Counted from the first letter of the stretch, positions 1 to 7,764 are shown. The stretch: 17,497 nucleotides of DNA from Pseudomonadota bacterium (GCA_023423065.1 JAFAGC010000081.1:1-17497), one strand, 5' to 3'. Notes: generated by a model from the sequence alone, not told the origin. Numbers and translations are program-made.

Positions 1-2
1 CC

Positions 3-1199
3 TCCGCACCGCCCTCTCCCGACACGGTCCGTATCGCGACATTCAACGCGAGCCTCAATCGCGACAGCGAAGGCGGTTTGCGCGAGGCCGTCTCGACTCC
101 CGAGGATCCCCAGGTTCGGGCGGTCGCGACCATCATCCGGATCGTGCGTCCCGACATCCTGTTGCTGCAGGAGTTCGATTTCGACGCCGAGGGCGCCGCG
201 CTGCGCGACTTCCAGGCTAACTATCTGGCGCGGAGCGACGGAAACACGGCGCCCATCGAATACCAGTATTCGTTCTTCGCGGAATCGAACACCGGCATTC
301 CTTCGGGCTTCGATCTCGACAACGACGGCCGGATCGGCGGCGGCGCGGACGCGCTCGGATTCGGCGCGTTTCCCGGCCAGTACGGCATGGTCGTGTTGTC
401 GAAATTTCCGATCGAACGCGAGCGCGTCCGTACATTCCGCAAGTTCCTGTGGCGCGACATGCCGGGCGCGCTGCTGCCCGACCGGCTCGACACTCCCGGG
501 CCCGCCGACTGGTATTCCGCCGAGGAACTCGCGGTACTGCCGCTCAGCTCGAAGAGCCATTGGGACATCCCCGTGCGGATCGGCGCGAAGACGCTGCATC
601 TGCTCGCGAGCCACCCGACGCCGCCGGCCTTCGACGGGCCCGAAGACCGCAACGGCCTGCGCAACCACGACGAGATCCGCTTCTGGAAGGACTATCTGTC
701 GGACCGCGATGCCCGGTACATCCGCGACGACGCCGGGAAACGCGGCGGCTTCGCGGGCAAGGCATTCGTCGTCATGGGGGATCTCAACTCGGATCCGCAG
801 GACGGCGACAGCCGGCACGAGGCGATTCGCGCCCTCATCGCGCATCCGCGAATCGCGGGAAACCACCTGCCCGTGAGCGCGGGCGCGGCCGAGGCGTCGA
901 CGCGCCAGGGCGGCGCGAACACCGGCCATCGCGGTTTGGAAAGCGATACCGCCGACTTCAACGACCGCGTCGCCGGCAACCTGCGGGTCGACTATCTACT
1001 GCCGTCCGTGAACCTCAAGGTCTGCGGCCACGGCGTCTTCTGGCCGGCATCGGACGGCGAACATGCGCCGCTGGTCTGGGGGACTCCTCCGCCGAGCTCG
1101 GATCACCGGCTGGTGTGGATGGATATCACCGCAGGCGCAGCTCGATGCCCACCGGGCAGTGATCCGACAGCCAGCGGGTCTTCGCCACCTCGTCGTTGA
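3..1199 (+). CDS. Endonuclease/exonuclease/phosphatase (EEP) family protein, 5' end missing
   Basis: The reading frame is open to the left edge, and 398 residues are visible. The motif VRIATFN (about 27-47), which holds the first metal-binding Asn of the EEP fold, lies upstream of the first possible start in the window (TTG at 78), so the true start and any signal peptide are outside. Other EEP signatures follow in order: LLLQEFD (metal-binding Glu), LLASHP (His), MGDLNSDP (Asp and Asn), VDYLLP and SSDHRLV near the C terminus (catalytic Asp-His). An insert DLDNDGRIGG after the Glu motif resembles a calcium-binding DxDxDG loop. The family hydrolyses phosphodiester or phosphomonoester bonds in nucleic acids, lipids or sugar phosphates, and the substrate here is not readable. 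Its last 74 bases overlap the 3' end of the convergent HAD-EEP gene. That neighbour also has an EEP domain, so a shared role in extracellular phosphate or nucleic-acid scavenging is plausible but inferred. Confidence 0.85.
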   Translation, partial: SAPPSPDTVRIATFNASLNRDSEGGLREAVSTPEDPQVRAVATIIRIVRPDILLLQEFDFDAEGAALRDFQANYLARSDGNTAPIEYQYSFFAESNTGIPSGFDLDNDGRIGGGADALGFGAFPGQYGMVVLSKFPIERERVRTFRKFLWRDMPGALLPDRLDTPGPADWYSAEELAVLPLSSKSHWDIPVRIGAKTLHLLASHPTPPAFDGPEDRNGLRNHDEIRFWKDYLSDRDARYIRDDAGKRGGFAGKAFVVMGDLNSDPQDGDSRHEAIRALIAHPRIAGNHLPVSAGAAEASTRQGGANTGHRGLESDTADFNDRVAGNLRVDYLLPSVNLKVCGHGVFWPASDGEHAPLVWGTPPPSSDHRLVWMDITAGAARCPPGSDPTASGSSPPRR

Positions 1200-2877
1200 A
1201 GACGACGCGCACGAACGGTCTCTTCACCATGGTCTTCGCGAGATCGCGACCGAGCAGGATCGTATCGATGTACTCGCGCCACTCGCTGTCCCGGGTGCAC
1301 GGGATGAACTTGCGGCGCGCGGTCACGTCCGTGAGGCGCGCCGCCGCGGGCTCGCCGTCGGAGATCTCCGCGAAGACGTTGAGCTGACGCCCCTCCGCGT
1401 CCCGCGCCGGGCCCCTCTCGAGCGAAAAGCGGCGGTTGAAATCCCCGAGCACTCCGAAGCGCCTGCCCGCGCTCGCCTGCGAGTCGATCCACGCCTCGAG
1501 GGGCGCCACCTGCTTCGAGAGCAGGTCGCAGTTGCGGCCGGGCGCGGTCAGCAGGCCCGCGGGGCAACCTGACTTCAAGTGCACGGACATCAACGTGAAT
1601 TCGTTGCGTGTTCCCGGAAAAAACGTCGCGACGACGCCGCGCCGCACGGCGTCGTCGAGCGACAGCGCCGCGTACTCCGCCTCGCAGCGGAACGGCAGGC
1701 CGCGCCGGACCGCGAAGCCGTTCTTCTGCGTGTGCGCGCGCGTCGAGAAGCAGAAGTCGTACCCGGGAAACACCTGCGCCGCGGCTTCGGGCCCATCTAC
1801 TTCCTGCAGCGCGACGATGTCGGCGCGCAGTTCGGCCGCGGCGGCGCGCAGCGCGGCATAGTCCTCGGCCGTGCGCGGCTCGCGCTTCGTGATCGCACAG
1901 GGCAACGTGCGATCGTCGCCGCCCACCATGCCACCGTTCTGCGCGCAGTTCGACCGAAGCGCGAGGTGAGTCTCGGGAGTCATCAGGTATTCGATGTTCC
2001 AGGTCGCGATGCGCACGCGTTCCGGATCGCCGGACCACCGGGCGATGCCCGGAAGCGCGAGCACGGGACTCTCGGTGCGCAGGCCCGCGAATTTCTCCTC
2101 GACCGAGCCGAAGGGCGCGGTCCACGAACCGTAGATGGGGTTCGGCAGCAGGAACCAGGTGGTCCCGAAGCGCGGCGCGAGTCGCGCGCGATCCCCGGCG
2201 TACACGCGCGGTTCGACGAAGTCGCCGACGTCGTCGCCGACCATGGCGACGATGCGGTAGTTTGCCGCGACGAACGCGCGGCGCGAGGCCTTCGCCGCCC
2301 AGTCGGGGCGCTCGCCCCGCAGCAGCATCCGGTCCGGGTCGGGCGCCGGATCGATACCGAGATCGACGAGATTGCGCATCGTCGCGGTCTTCGCCGGGCA
2401 CTTGTCGTCCGCGGTCGGCGCCGGCGTCGAACAGTCGCGATTCGAGATGTAGAACACCGTGTGGCCGAGCCGGCGCGAGGCCGCGATGAACTCGCGCGCA
2501 CCCGGGATCGCTTCCGCCTCGCCAGCCTTGACCCATTCGCCCCAGGTCGCCGGGCTGAAATTGGCGCGGTCGCGCAGCAACCGGGCCTGGTAGATCGAGT
2601 TGTCGAGCACGGTTTCGTCGAGATCGAGCACGACCGCCGTGGGAAGCCGCGCGAGCTCGTCCGCCGGCGCATCAGCCTGCTCGAGCGCCGCGCTACCCGG
2701 CGCCGGCGCCGCGACCTTCTCGGTCGCCTGGCGGTAGACCTGTTCGGCGATGGCGCGGAATTCCGGGGCACGCTGCAGCCACAGCGTGGCGTTCAGTGTT
2801 TCGCGACCCGTCCAGTCTTCGGCATGCGCCGGTACGATGCAGCAGCAAACAAGGACAAACCACGAGAGTCGCGCCAT
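1126..2877 (-). CDS. Secreted fusion: class C acid phosphatase (HAD) + endonuclease/exonuclease/phosphatase domain
   Basis: 583 residues. An N-terminal signal peptide (about 1-19, ending PAHA before E20) points to the periplasm or outside. Domain 1 (about 25-270) matches class C acid phosphatases of the lipoprotein e(P4) type: DLDETVLDN at 85-93 (nucleophile D85, acid/base D87), FYISNRD at 142-148, and VGDDVGDF at 213-220 with acidic D215/D216. Domain 2 (about 285-583) is an EEP fold: ATWNIEY (N294), ALQEVD (E359), SVHLKSG (H433), LGDFN (D479, N481), YIDTIL (D538) and SDHCP (D572, H573). All expected catalytic residues of both domains are visible. Known e(P4) proteins are stand-alone and dephosphorylate nucleotides, so a nuclease and nucleotidase in one chain is a reasonable inference. 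The ATG at 2877 is preceded by GCGGAGG with a 5-base gap. It lies 57 bases downstream of the c-di-GMP gene on the same strand and may be co-transcribed with it. Confidence 0.88.
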   Translation of the reverse strand: MARLSWFVLVCCCIVPAHAEDWTGRETLNATLWLQRAPEFRAIAEQVYRQATEKVAAPAPGSAALEQADAPADELARLPTAVVLDLDETVLDNSIYQARLLRDRANFSPATWGEWVKAGEAEAIPGAREFIAASRRLGHTVFYISNRDCSTPAPTADDKCPAKTATMRNLVDLGIDPAPDPDRMLLRGERPDWAAKASRRAFVAANYRIVAMVGDDVGDFVEPRVYAGDRARLAPRFGTTWFLLPNPIYGSWTAPFGSVEEKFAGLRTESPVLALPGIARWSGDPERVRIATWNIEYLMTPETHLALRSNCAQNGGMVGGDDRTLPCAITKREPRTAEDYAALRAAAAELRADIVALQEVDGPEAAAQVFPGYDFCFSTRAHTQKNGFAVRRGLPFRCEAEYAALSLDDAVRRGVVATFFPGTRNEFTLMSVHLKSGCPAGLLTAPGRNCDLLSKQVAPLEAWIDSQASAGRRFGVLGDFNRRFSLERGPARDAEGRQLNVFAEISDGEPAAARLTDVTARRKFIPCTRDSEWREYIDTILLGRDLAKTMVKRPFVRVVFNDEVAKTRWLSDHCPVGIELRLR

Positions 2878-2881
2878 GAAT

Positions 2882-2903
2882 CCTCCGCTGATCCAGCGCG
2901 GAG
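2882..2903 (-). promoter_or_regulatory. Ribosome binding site of the HAD-EEP gene inside a short inverted repeat
   Basis: On the minus strand the Shine-Dalgarno GGAGG precedes the ATG at 2877 by 5 bases. Its GCGGAG-complement arms, CTCCGC (2883-2888) and GCGGAG (2898-2903), can pair. An alternative hairpin pairs CGCTG (2886-2890) with CAGCG (2894-2898) around a 3-base loop. Either fold would partly hide the binding site. There is no U-tract, so this is not an obvious terminator for the upstream gene. Any control function is inference. Confidence 0.35.
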
Positions 2904-2934
2904 TATTCCAGACTTCATGCGGCGTTCGGAAGCT

Positions 2935-5640
2935 TCAGCCGGTTTCGGCAAGGGTATTGCCGTTGCGCCAGTCGTTTTCCAGCAGGTCGATGCTGTCGAC
3001 GCGTAGATAGCGCAAGGCTTCGGCCGCGGTACACGGCCGGGCGAACAGGAAGCCCTGCGCTAGGCTGCAGCCCATGGTGCGCAGGATCTCGAGCTGTTGC
3101 CAGGTCTCGATGCCCTCGGCGACCACCTGGATGTTCAGGCTGCGCGCCATGGCGACGATCGCGCTCACGATCGCGTGATCCGAAGGGTCCGTCGCGATGT
3201 CGCGCACGAAGCTGCGGTCGATCTTGAGCGAGTCGACGCGCCAGCGCTTGAGGTAGGACAGCGACGAATAGCCGGTTCCGAAGTCGTCGATGGCGATCTT
3301 GACGCCGAGATCGCGCAACGCGGCCAGCGCGTCCTCGCGGAACTCGCCCGAGCGGTTTTCGAACAGCGAGCCCTCGGTGAGCTCGAGCGCGATGAGTTGC
3401 GGCCCGACGCGGTGCTTGCTCATGGCGACCTGGATGAGCTCGCGCAGCTTGGTGCGCTCTAGCTGCACGGCCGACACGTTCATGCTCACGGGCACGAGAT
3501 GCGCATCCTTCTCGCGCCAGGCGGCGATGTCCTGCACCAGCCGGTCGAGCACGAATTGGCCGATCGGGATGATGAGCCCGGTTTCCTCGGCGACTTCGAT
3601 GAAGCGCTCCGGCGAAACGTAGCCCTGCGACGGATGTTTCCAGCGTAACAAGGCTTCGAGGCCCGCGACGCGCCGCGAATGGATGTCGATGATCGGCTGG
3701 TAGTGCACGTCGAACTGGTTGAGCTTGAGCGCGGTGCGCAAGCTGGTCTCGATGGTCACGCGTTCCTTGAGCGCGCGGTCCATCTGCGGGCTGAAGACCT
3801 GGTAGTTGTTCCGGCCCATGTCCTTCGCCTGGTACATGGCCGTGTCCGAGTGCTTGAGCAGCTCGACCATCGTCGAGCCGTCGCGCGGGAACATGCTCAC
3901 GCCGATGCTGACGGTCGCGACCAGCGCGCGCCCGTCGATCATCACGGGCGCGGAGAGCACCTCGTTGATGCGAGTGGCCGCGACCGCGACCTCGTCGGGC
4001 GCGCTCACGCGATGCAGCACGACGACGAACTCGTCGCCGCCCATGCGCACGACGACGTCGGAGGGACGCACCGCCGCGCGCACGCGCTTGGCGATCTCCT
4101 GCAGCAGCTTGTCGCCGACTTCGTGGCCGCGCGAGTCGTTGATGTGCTTGAAGCGATCGAGATCGAGGAACAGCACCGCGAGCATCTGGCTGGATTCGCG
4201 GCAGCGCGCGAGCGCTTCCGGCAGGTGCGCCTGCAGGAACAGGCGATTCGGCAAGCCGGTGAGATGGTCGTGATTGGCGAGCTTGTCGAGGCGCTGCTGG
4301 TTGGCGAGCAGCTGGGTCTGCGCCTTCTTCCGTTCGGAAAGGTCGCGCATGAGATAGGACACGAGGCGCCGGTCGCTCGATTCGATGGGTACGCAGCTCA
4401 CTTCGACGTCCATCTGGCGCCCGTCCTTGAGCCATTGCACGAGCTCGATGCCGCGTGAAGGCTCGACGCGCGCCAGCGTCGCGATGACGGGATCCTGCGA
4501 ATCGTTGGGTCCGCGCAGCACGGAGAGGATCGATCGTCCGCGCAGCTCGTCGAGCGTGAACCCGAGCTGCTGCTGCACGGCCGGGTTCGCGTCGACGATC
4601 TCTCCGGTGCGCGCGTCGGCGACCAGCAGCCCGTCCTGCGCCTGCTCGATGATGGCGCGGTAACGCGACTCGAGGGAAAGCCGGTCCGCGTTGAGCCGGC
4701 GCGAACGCGCGAAGAGCAGGAACGCGACGATGGTGAAGCCGCCGATCAGGAGGCCGAGCAGGATCGTCTGATAAAGCGTGGTCTGGGTGGCCTGCGCATA
4801 CGCCGTGCGCGGTATCTCGAGCTGGATGAGCCACACCGGCGTGCCGATCTGGTCGCGCAGGATGAGGTAGCCGTTCAGATGCCCGCGTCCCGCGACGCGC
4901 GTCTGCAGGTTCGCGGTGAGCGGCGAGCTGCGCACCCATTCGCGCACGTCTTCCGGGATGCCCGAATGCTCGAGGTTCGTCACCGGGAAACCAGAGACGG
5001 GCCAAGGCGAGAAGCGGCCGATGCGCTCGATGACCGAGGGCGAGAAGGCGCGCGCGAATGCGATCCAGCCGACGGTCTGCGAGCCATCGGCCCGATGGAT
5101 GACGGGACGTACGACGAACAGGCCGGGCCCGCGCGCGCGTTGCACGATGCCGCGCAGGTTGTCGGAGTGGCTGCCGAGCTGGCCGGAGGTCACGGCCTGC
5201 TTGATGGCCGAGAGCAGATCCGGATCCGGAGGTATCTCGTACTCCTGCATCGCGTTCGCGTCGATCGCGAGCGACAGCTTCGTCTCGAGATTGCGATCGA
5301 GGATCAGGATGGTGTCCACTTCGAACCGGATGAGCGCCTGCGGCCCGACCGAATCGCGGAAGTAGTTTGGCCGGTTGCCGAGCGCGAACTGGGCGGTTTC
5401 TCCCCAGAAGGAATAGTCGCCGACGGCGGCGTACAGGTCGTTGAGCTCGGCCGCGAAGCCGCGCTCGAGCTGGTGGCTCTGCATGTACACGTCGCGCGAC
5501 TCGATGTCGCTCACGTTCAGGAGCCAGGAGCGCTGCGACCAGCCGTAGAAGGCGATCAGAATGATCGCGACCACCGCCCCGATGATGGGCAGTGGAGAAC
5601 TTCTCCCGGACTTCGTTTTCGCTTCGCTCTCGCGGGTCAT
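2935..5640 (-). CDS. CHASE4-like/PAS/GGDEF/EAL membrane c-di-GMP synthase-phosphodiesterase
   Basis: 901 residues from the ATG at 5640. An in-frame GTG at 5730 would add 30 residues with no domain character, so the ATG is preferred, although no strong Shine-Dalgarno sequence is seen. Order: membrane segment about 16-35; a periplasmic region 36-288 with the DYSFWGET stretch (75-82) typical of CHASE4-like sensors; membrane segment about 290-310; PAS domain about 325-435; GGDEF domain about 455-620; EAL domain about 630-885. The synthase motif MGGDEF is intact (533-538), with the inhibitory RxxD site (RPSD, 525-528) exactly five residues before GGDEF. The phosphodiesterase motifs EALLRW (662-667), DDFGTGYSSL (785-794), LKID (805-808) and AEGIE (841-845) are also intact. 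It could therefore make or degrade c-di-GMP depending on the periplasmic signal; net activity cannot be read from sequence. It is divergent from kdgA and lies upstream of the HAD-EEP gene on the same strand. Confidence 0.93.
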   Translation of the reverse strand: MTRESEAKTKSGRSSPLPIIGAVVAIILIAFYGWSQRSWLLNVSDIESRDVYMQSHQLERGFAAELNDLYAAVGDYSFWGETAQFALGNRPNYFRDSVGPQALIRFEVDTILILDRNLETKLSLAIDANAMQEYEIPPDPDLLSAIKQAVTSGQLGSHSDNLRGIVQRARGPGLFVVRPVIHRADGSQTVGWIAFARAFSPSVIERIGRFSPWPVSGFPVTNLEHSGIPEDVREWVRSSPLTANLQTRVAGRGHLNGYLILRDQIGTPVWLIQLEIPRTAYAQATQTTLYQTILLGLLIGGFTIVAFLLFARSRRLNADRLSLESRYRAIIEQAQDGLLVADARTGEIVDANPAVQQQLGFTLDELRGRSILSVLRGPNDSQDPVIATLARVEPSRGIELVQWLKDGRQMDVEVSCVPIESSDRRLVSYLMRDLSERKKAQTQLLANQQRLDKLANHDHLTGLPNRLFLQAHLPEALARCRESSQMLAVLFLDLDRFKHINDSRGHEVGDKLLQEIAKRVRAAVRPSDVVVRMGGDEFVVVLHRVSAPDEVAVAATRINEVLSAPVMIDGRALVATVSIGVSMFPRDGSTMVELLKHSDTAMYQAKDMGRNNYQVFSPQMDRALKERVTIETSLRTALKLNQFDVHYQPIIDIHSRRVAGLEALLRWKHPSQGYVSPERFIEVAEETGLIIPIGQFVLDRLVQDIAAWREKDAHLVPVSMNVSAVQLERTKLRELIQVAMSKHRVGPQLIALELTEGSLFENRSGEFREDALAALRDLGVKIAIDDFGTGYSSLSYLKRWRVDSLKIDRSFVRDIATDPSDHAIVSAIVAMARSLNIQVVAEGIETWQQLEILRTMGCSLAQGFLFARPCTAAEALRYLRVDSIDLLENDWRNGNTLAETG

Positions 5641-5641
5641 A

Positions 5642-5659
5642 ACGTGAACTGCGTCACGT
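5642..5659. promoter_or_regulatory. Crp/Clp-type palindrome (GTGA-N6-TCAC) at the start of the c-di-GMP gene
   Basis: A perfect inverted repeat, ACGTGA then six bases then TCACGT, ends 2 bases upstream of the ATG at 5640. Its core GTGA-N6-TCAC is that of the Crp/Fnr family consensus (TGTGA-N6-TCACA). In xanthomonads the Crp homologue Clp responds to c-di-GMP. This position would suit repression or a feedback role, but no binding is shown. Confidence 0.4.
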
Positions 5660-5821
5660 GGCCACTTTGGACAAGAAGGGAGTGTGCCGCGACCCGTGAC
5701 AGGGCGGCGTGAACCGCACACGGTTTTCACGCAACGAGGTGCTCTTTTGGACCGTGACCTCCGAACGGGGACCCGGAATGATGCGGAAAGTTGTTGTCGG
5801 CGCCGTCGCTCGCGGCCACAA

Positions 5822-5835
5822 TGACACCGGTTTCC
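5822..5835. promoter_or_regulatory. Possible LacI-type operator upstream of kdgA
   Basis: TGACACCGGTTTCC resembles the dyad TGACACCGGTGTCA, a form seen at LacI-family operators of sugar genes in proteobacteria, with the left arm intact and the right arm degraded. It is about 145 bases before the kdgA start. Weak evidence: only one half is a clean match. Confidence 0.22.
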
Positions 5836-5967
5836 GCCAGTGGACTTTCGTAGCCCGGCCGGCCGGACCGCGCAAGGTTGCTAGAGAAGGCAATGAAGCA
5901 AGCGAATCACCACTTTCATTTGCCGCGCCGCTCGTCGGTCCGCGAAAATGCCGGTTCGTCGAACACC

Positions 5968-5973
5968 GGAGAG
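5968..5973 (+). promoter_or_regulatory. kdgA: Ribosome binding site deciding the kdgA start
   Basis: GGAGAG lies 5 bases before the ATG at 5979. This selects that ATG over the much longer upstream open frame beginning at 5709, whose extra 90 residues have no aldolase character. Confidence 0.7.
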
Positions 5974-5978
5974 CGTTG

Positions 5979-6650
5979 ATGAACAAGGATCGGATGAGCG
6001 TGCTGGCCGCGATGATTGACCAGGGAGTGATCCCGGTTTTTTATCATCCGGACGTCGAGGTCTGTAAGAAGGTCATCCAGGCCTGCGCGAACGGCGGCGC
6101 GAAATGCATCGAATTCACCAACCGCGGAGACTTCGCCTCACACGTGTTCTTCGAGGTCGCGCGCCACTTCGACAAGGCGGATCCTTCCGTGATCATGGGC
6201 GTCGGCAGCATTGTCGACGGCCCCACCGCGGGCATCTACATCGCCAACGGCGCGAAGTTCGTCGTCGGTCCGATCCTCAATGCCGACGTCGCCAAGGTGT
6301 GCAATCGCCGCTGCATCCCCTACTCGCCCGGCTGCGGCTCCGCGAGCGAGATTTCGTACGCGCACGAGCTCGGCTGCGAGATCGTCAAGGTGTTTCCGGG
6401 CAGCTCCGTGGGCGGTCCCGAGTTCGTGAAGAACGTGCTCGGCCCCATGCCCTGGACCCGGATCATGCCCACCGGCGGCGTCGAGCCCACCGAGGAATCG
6501 CTGCGCAAGTGGTATGGCGCGGGCATCGTCGCGTGCGGCATCGGCAGCAACCTCATCACCAAGGCCCTGCTCGAGAAGCAGGATTACGACGGCATCGAGG
6601 CGCGCGTGCGCGACACCGTCAAGCTCATCAAGACCATTCGCGGGAAGTAA
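5979..6650 (+). CDS. kdgA: 2-dehydro-3-deoxy-phosphogluconate (KDPG) aldolase
   Basis: 223 residues, the usual length of the class I KDPG/KHG aldolase barrel. It cleaves KDPG to pyruvate and glyceraldehyde 3-phosphate, the last step of the Entner-Doudoroff and uronate (KDG) pathways, in the cytosol. Visible features are VIPVF at the N terminus, the catalytic Glu in CIEFTNRG (E45, the same number as in the E. coli enzyme), the Schiff-base Lys in EIVKVFPGS (K137) and the phosphate-binding PTGGVEP (164-170). It is the divergent subfamily with EFTNRG and SPGCGSASE in place of the common EVTLRT and PGVATPSE. The stop is only 10 bases before the kdgK start, so the two are surely one operon. Company with a KDG kinase and a hexuronate-type transporter suggests a uronate-catabolic role rather than the housekeeping eda, but that is inferred from context. 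Confidence 0.93.
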   Translation: MNKDRMSVLAAMIDQGVIPVFYHPDVEVCKKVIQACANGGAKCIEFTNRGDFASHVFFEVARHFDKADPSVIMGVGSIVDGPTAGIYIANGAKFVVGPILNADVAKVCNRRCIPYSPGCGSASEISYAHELGCEIVKVFPGSSVGGPEFVKNVLGPMPWTRIMPTGGVEPTEESLRKWYGAGIVACGIGSNLITKALLEKQDYDGIEARVRDTVKLIKTIRGK

Positions 6651-6660
6651 ACGGAAAGAC

Positions 6661-7764
6661 ATGGACAACGTGCTCAAGATCAAGACGGCCGCGGAAACGC
6701 GCTGGGACTGTGCCTCGTTCGGCGAGGTGATGCTGCGATTCGATCCGGGATTCGGCCGCGTGCGCAATGCGCGCAGTTTCCAGGTGTGGGAAGGCGGCGG
6801 CGAATACAACGTCGCGCGCGCCATGCGCAAGTGCTGGGGCAAGCGCTCGACGGTGGTCACCGCCCTGCCGATCAACGACCTCGGCTGGCTGGTCGAGGAC
6901 TTCATCCTGCAGGGCGGCGTCGACACCTCGCACATCGTCTGGCGCGAATTCGACGGCCTCGGACGCAACACGCGCGTCGGCCTCAATTTCACCGAAAAAG
7001 GCTTCGGCATCCGTGCCGCGCTCGGCTGTTCGGATCGCGGACATTCCGCGGCGTCGCAGATCCGGCCCGGTGAAGTGAACTGGGAGAAACTCTTCGGCGA
7101 GGAGGGAGTCCGCTGGTTCCACACCGGCGGCATTTTCGCCGCGCTCGCGCCCAATACCTCGGAGGCCGTGATCGAGGCGGTCGAGATCGCGCGCAAGTAC
7201 GGCACCATCGTGTCGTACGACCTCAATTACCGCGCGTCGCTGTGGAAGAGCCAGGGCGGCAAGGAAGGCGCGCAGAAGGTCAATCGCAACATCGCGAAGT
7301 ACGTCGACGTGATGATCGGCAACGAGGAGGACTTCACGGCCTGCCTCGGATTCGAAGTCGAAGGTCTCGACGAACACATCTCGGCGATCGACCCGGCCAA
7401 CTTCAAGAAGATGATCCAGACCGCGGTGAAGCAATTCCCGAACTTCAAGGTCGCGGCGACCACGCTGCGCAACGCGAAGACGGCGAGCTTCAACGACTGG
7501 TCCGCGATCCTCTACGCGGGGGGCAACTTCTACCAGTCGATGATGCGCGAGGACCTCGAGATCTACGACCGCGTCGGCGGCGGCGACGGCTTCGCCTCCG
7601 GCCTCGCGTACGGCTTCCTCGAGGGCAAGGGACCGCAGGCCGCGGTGGAATACGGCGCGGCGCACGGCGCGCTGGCGATGACCACGCCCGGCGACACGTC
7701 GATGGTCAACGTCAAGGAAGTCGAAGCGGTGATGAAGGGCAAGGGAGCCCGCGTCATTCGCTGA
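6661..7764 (+). CDS. kdgK: 2-dehydro-3-deoxygluconate (KDG) kinase, PfkB family
   Basis: 367 residues from the ATG at 6661, with a modest GGAAAG just upstream. An in-frame extension to 6514 would overlap kdgA and is rejected. PfkB hallmarks: an N-terminal FGEVMLRF strand (20-27), the sugar-binding GGGEYNVARAM (45-55), YDLNYR (186-191), a GNEEDF motif (220-225) and the C-terminal signature RVGGGDGF (304-311) with catalytic base D309. Position 2 of the operon, after a KDPG aldolase, makes KDG the likely substrate: ATP plus KDG gives KDPG, which KdgA cleaves. It is longer than typical KdgK (about 310 residues), mainly from the 190-300 region with extra charged loops. Other PfkB sugars such as fructose or ribose are possible from motifs alone but do not fit the context. 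The gene ends 46 bases before a strong terminator. Confidence 0.87.
   Translation: MDNVLKIKTAAETRWDCASFGEVMLRFDPGFGRVRNARSFQVWEGGGEYNVARAMRKCWGKRSTVVTALPINDLGWLVEDFILQGGVDTSHIVWREFDGLGRNTRVGLNFTEKGFGIRAALGCSDRGHSAASQIRPGEVNWEKLFGEEGVRWFHTGGIFAALAPNTSEAVIEAVEIARKYGTIVSYDLNYRASLWKSQGGKEGAQKVNRNIAKYVDVMIGNEEDFTACLGFEVEGLDEHISAIDPANFKKMIQTAVKQFPNFKVAATTLRNAKTASFNDWSAILYAGGNFYQSMMREDLEIYDRVGGGDGFASGLAYGFLEGKGPQAAVEYGAAHGALAMTTPGDTSMVNVKEVEAVMKGKGARVIR

Larger units (their letters stand above)
5641..5978. other. Divergent intergenic region between the c-di-GMP gene and kdgA (338 bases)
   Basis: I see no gene here: the open frames reaching in from kdgA and from the c-di-GMP gene have no family character. 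The region should hold both divergent promoters, but I could not pick convincing -35/-10 pairs. Notable elements are the palindrome at 5642-5659 and TGACACCGGTTTCC at 5822-5835. No copy of the TGGTC/GACCA module found near the receptors is visible, so kdgA and kdgK may not belong to the same direct regulon. Confidence 0.6.

Noticed and set aside
78..80. TTG at 78 as the start of the first EEP gene
   Set aside because: The EEP strand VRIATFN with its metal-binding Asn lies upstream in the same frame, so the gene begins outside the window.
5641..5730. GTG start at 5730 for the c-di-GMP gene
   Set aside because: The extra 30 residues are not a membrane or signal segment and would cover the palindrome at 5642-5659. 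The ATG at 5640 leads directly into the first membrane helix.
5709..5978. Longer kdgA start giving 90 extra residues
   Set aside because: The extra segment has no aldolase similarity, while the ATG at 5979 has GGAGAG at the right distance and gives the normal family length.
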